A stretch of DNA of 64,000 nucleotides from Monosporascus cannonballus (lineage: Eukaryota > Ascomycota > Sordariomycetes > Xylariales). Below the pieces are notes generated by a model that was not told where the DNA came from, did no database searches, and saw only the letters and a list, made by a program, of their open reading frames with translations. The stretch lies in assembly GCA_004154925.1 (NCBI GenBank), contig QJNS01000264.1:1-64000 (forward strand), given 5' to 3'. A program made the translations under genes and the position numbers. Numbering within the stretch: position 1 is the stretch's first letter; each line of letters opens with the position of its first letter. Below, in pieces: positions 63,688 through 64,000 of the stretch.

Positions 63688-63966
63688 TCAGCGTCTCAAT
63701 TGCCTATATACAACCCCCCGGCTTTTGGGGACGCTTATTACGACGATATAAGTAGGGTCTTTACTCTTTGGCGTCAGGTGGCACATATCTAGCATCCGCC
63801 ATGACCCCGGTTCCTCATTCCTACGTGGCCCAGGGCCTCTCTCTAATATCGTTCCAAAATCATCATCAGAACACTCGCTAGGAATGCTTGTTTTATCCCC
63901 TTCCTTTCCCTCCGGGACCGGCTCTTTCGCAAAACGCCCTTCCACTTCTGGAAATGCCTCTTCGAA
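63688..63966 (-). CDS. possible terminal exon of an unidentified gene
   Basis: An open minus-strand frame of about 92 codons ends at a stop at 63690-63688 and is closed upstream by a TGA at 63969-63967. The translation is charged and Pro/Glu/Asp-rich early (RFAKEPVPEGKEG, SECSDDDFG) and then Arg-rich. No family is recognised. It lacks a good ATG, so it would have to be the last exon of a gene running off the window. It could equally be chance open frame. Confidence 0.3.
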   Translation of the reverse strand, partial: FEEAFPEVEGRFAKEPVPEGKEGDKTSIPSECSDDDFGTILERGPGPRRNEEPGSWRMLDMCHLTPKSKDPTYIVVISVPKSRGVVYRQLRR

Positions 63967-64000
63967 TCAGAAGTCAGATGTCCTAATGCCGCTGTTGCAA

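Overview
This window looks like nuclear DNA of a filamentous ascomycete (Pezizomycotina). Its genes have short introns (50-191 bp) with fungal GTAAGT/GTATGN donors and CTAAC-type branch points. It carries an H3K9 methyltransferase of the DIM-5 type. It is sharply two-speed: ordinary GC-balanced gene islands alternate with very AT-rich blocks in which C and G survive mainly as CpG while CpA/TpG are depleted. The AT-rich DNA consists of retrotransposons with stop codons from C-to-T and G-to-A changes. This is the signature of repeat-induced point mutation (RIP) acting mainly on CpA.

Layout. 1-480: simple A/T repeat and T-rich DNA. 480-7733: gene island with a possibly frameshifted hypothetical gene and a large cellular reverse-transcriptase-related gene (rvt type), both on the minus strand. 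7739-14104: a RIP-mutated Ty1/Copia element on the minus strand, with both LTRs and a perfect 5-bp target duplication; it contains a tRNA-like sequence. 14110-22900: second gene island with a UBTD/DC-UbP-type ubiquitin-like protein, a DIM-5-type H3K9 methyltransferase, a small secreted cysteine-rich protein, a decayed membrane-protein fragment and an LTR remnant. 23100-60634: a 37-kb AT-rich block. It holds a Ty3/Gypsy chromovirus (24274-31015), a 9.6-kb stretch too eroded to name, an unmutated 206-bp island, a reversed solo LTR, and two opposed copies of one short-LTR Copia family (42369-47822 and 48204-60634). The second Copia copy is split by a complete Ty3/Gypsy element (50552-57480). 60777-64000: a third gene island with a secreted FAD-linked oxidoreductase and a possible last exon at the edge.

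How the parts relate. DIM-5-type enzymes write H3K9me3 on RIP-mutated DNA in Neurospora. Here such a gene sits in a small island between two RIP-mutated blocks. The chromovirus in the larger block ends its pol gene with a chromodomain, the kind of module known in related elements to recognise methylated H3K9. The rvt gene is an intact, spliced, non-mobile reverse-transcriptase relative less than 1 kb from a dead retrotransposon.

Gene models were built by hand from splice signals. All spliced models except the 1206-2026 gene are in frame from start to stop. No alignment or database search could be run, so family names rest on recognised motifs.
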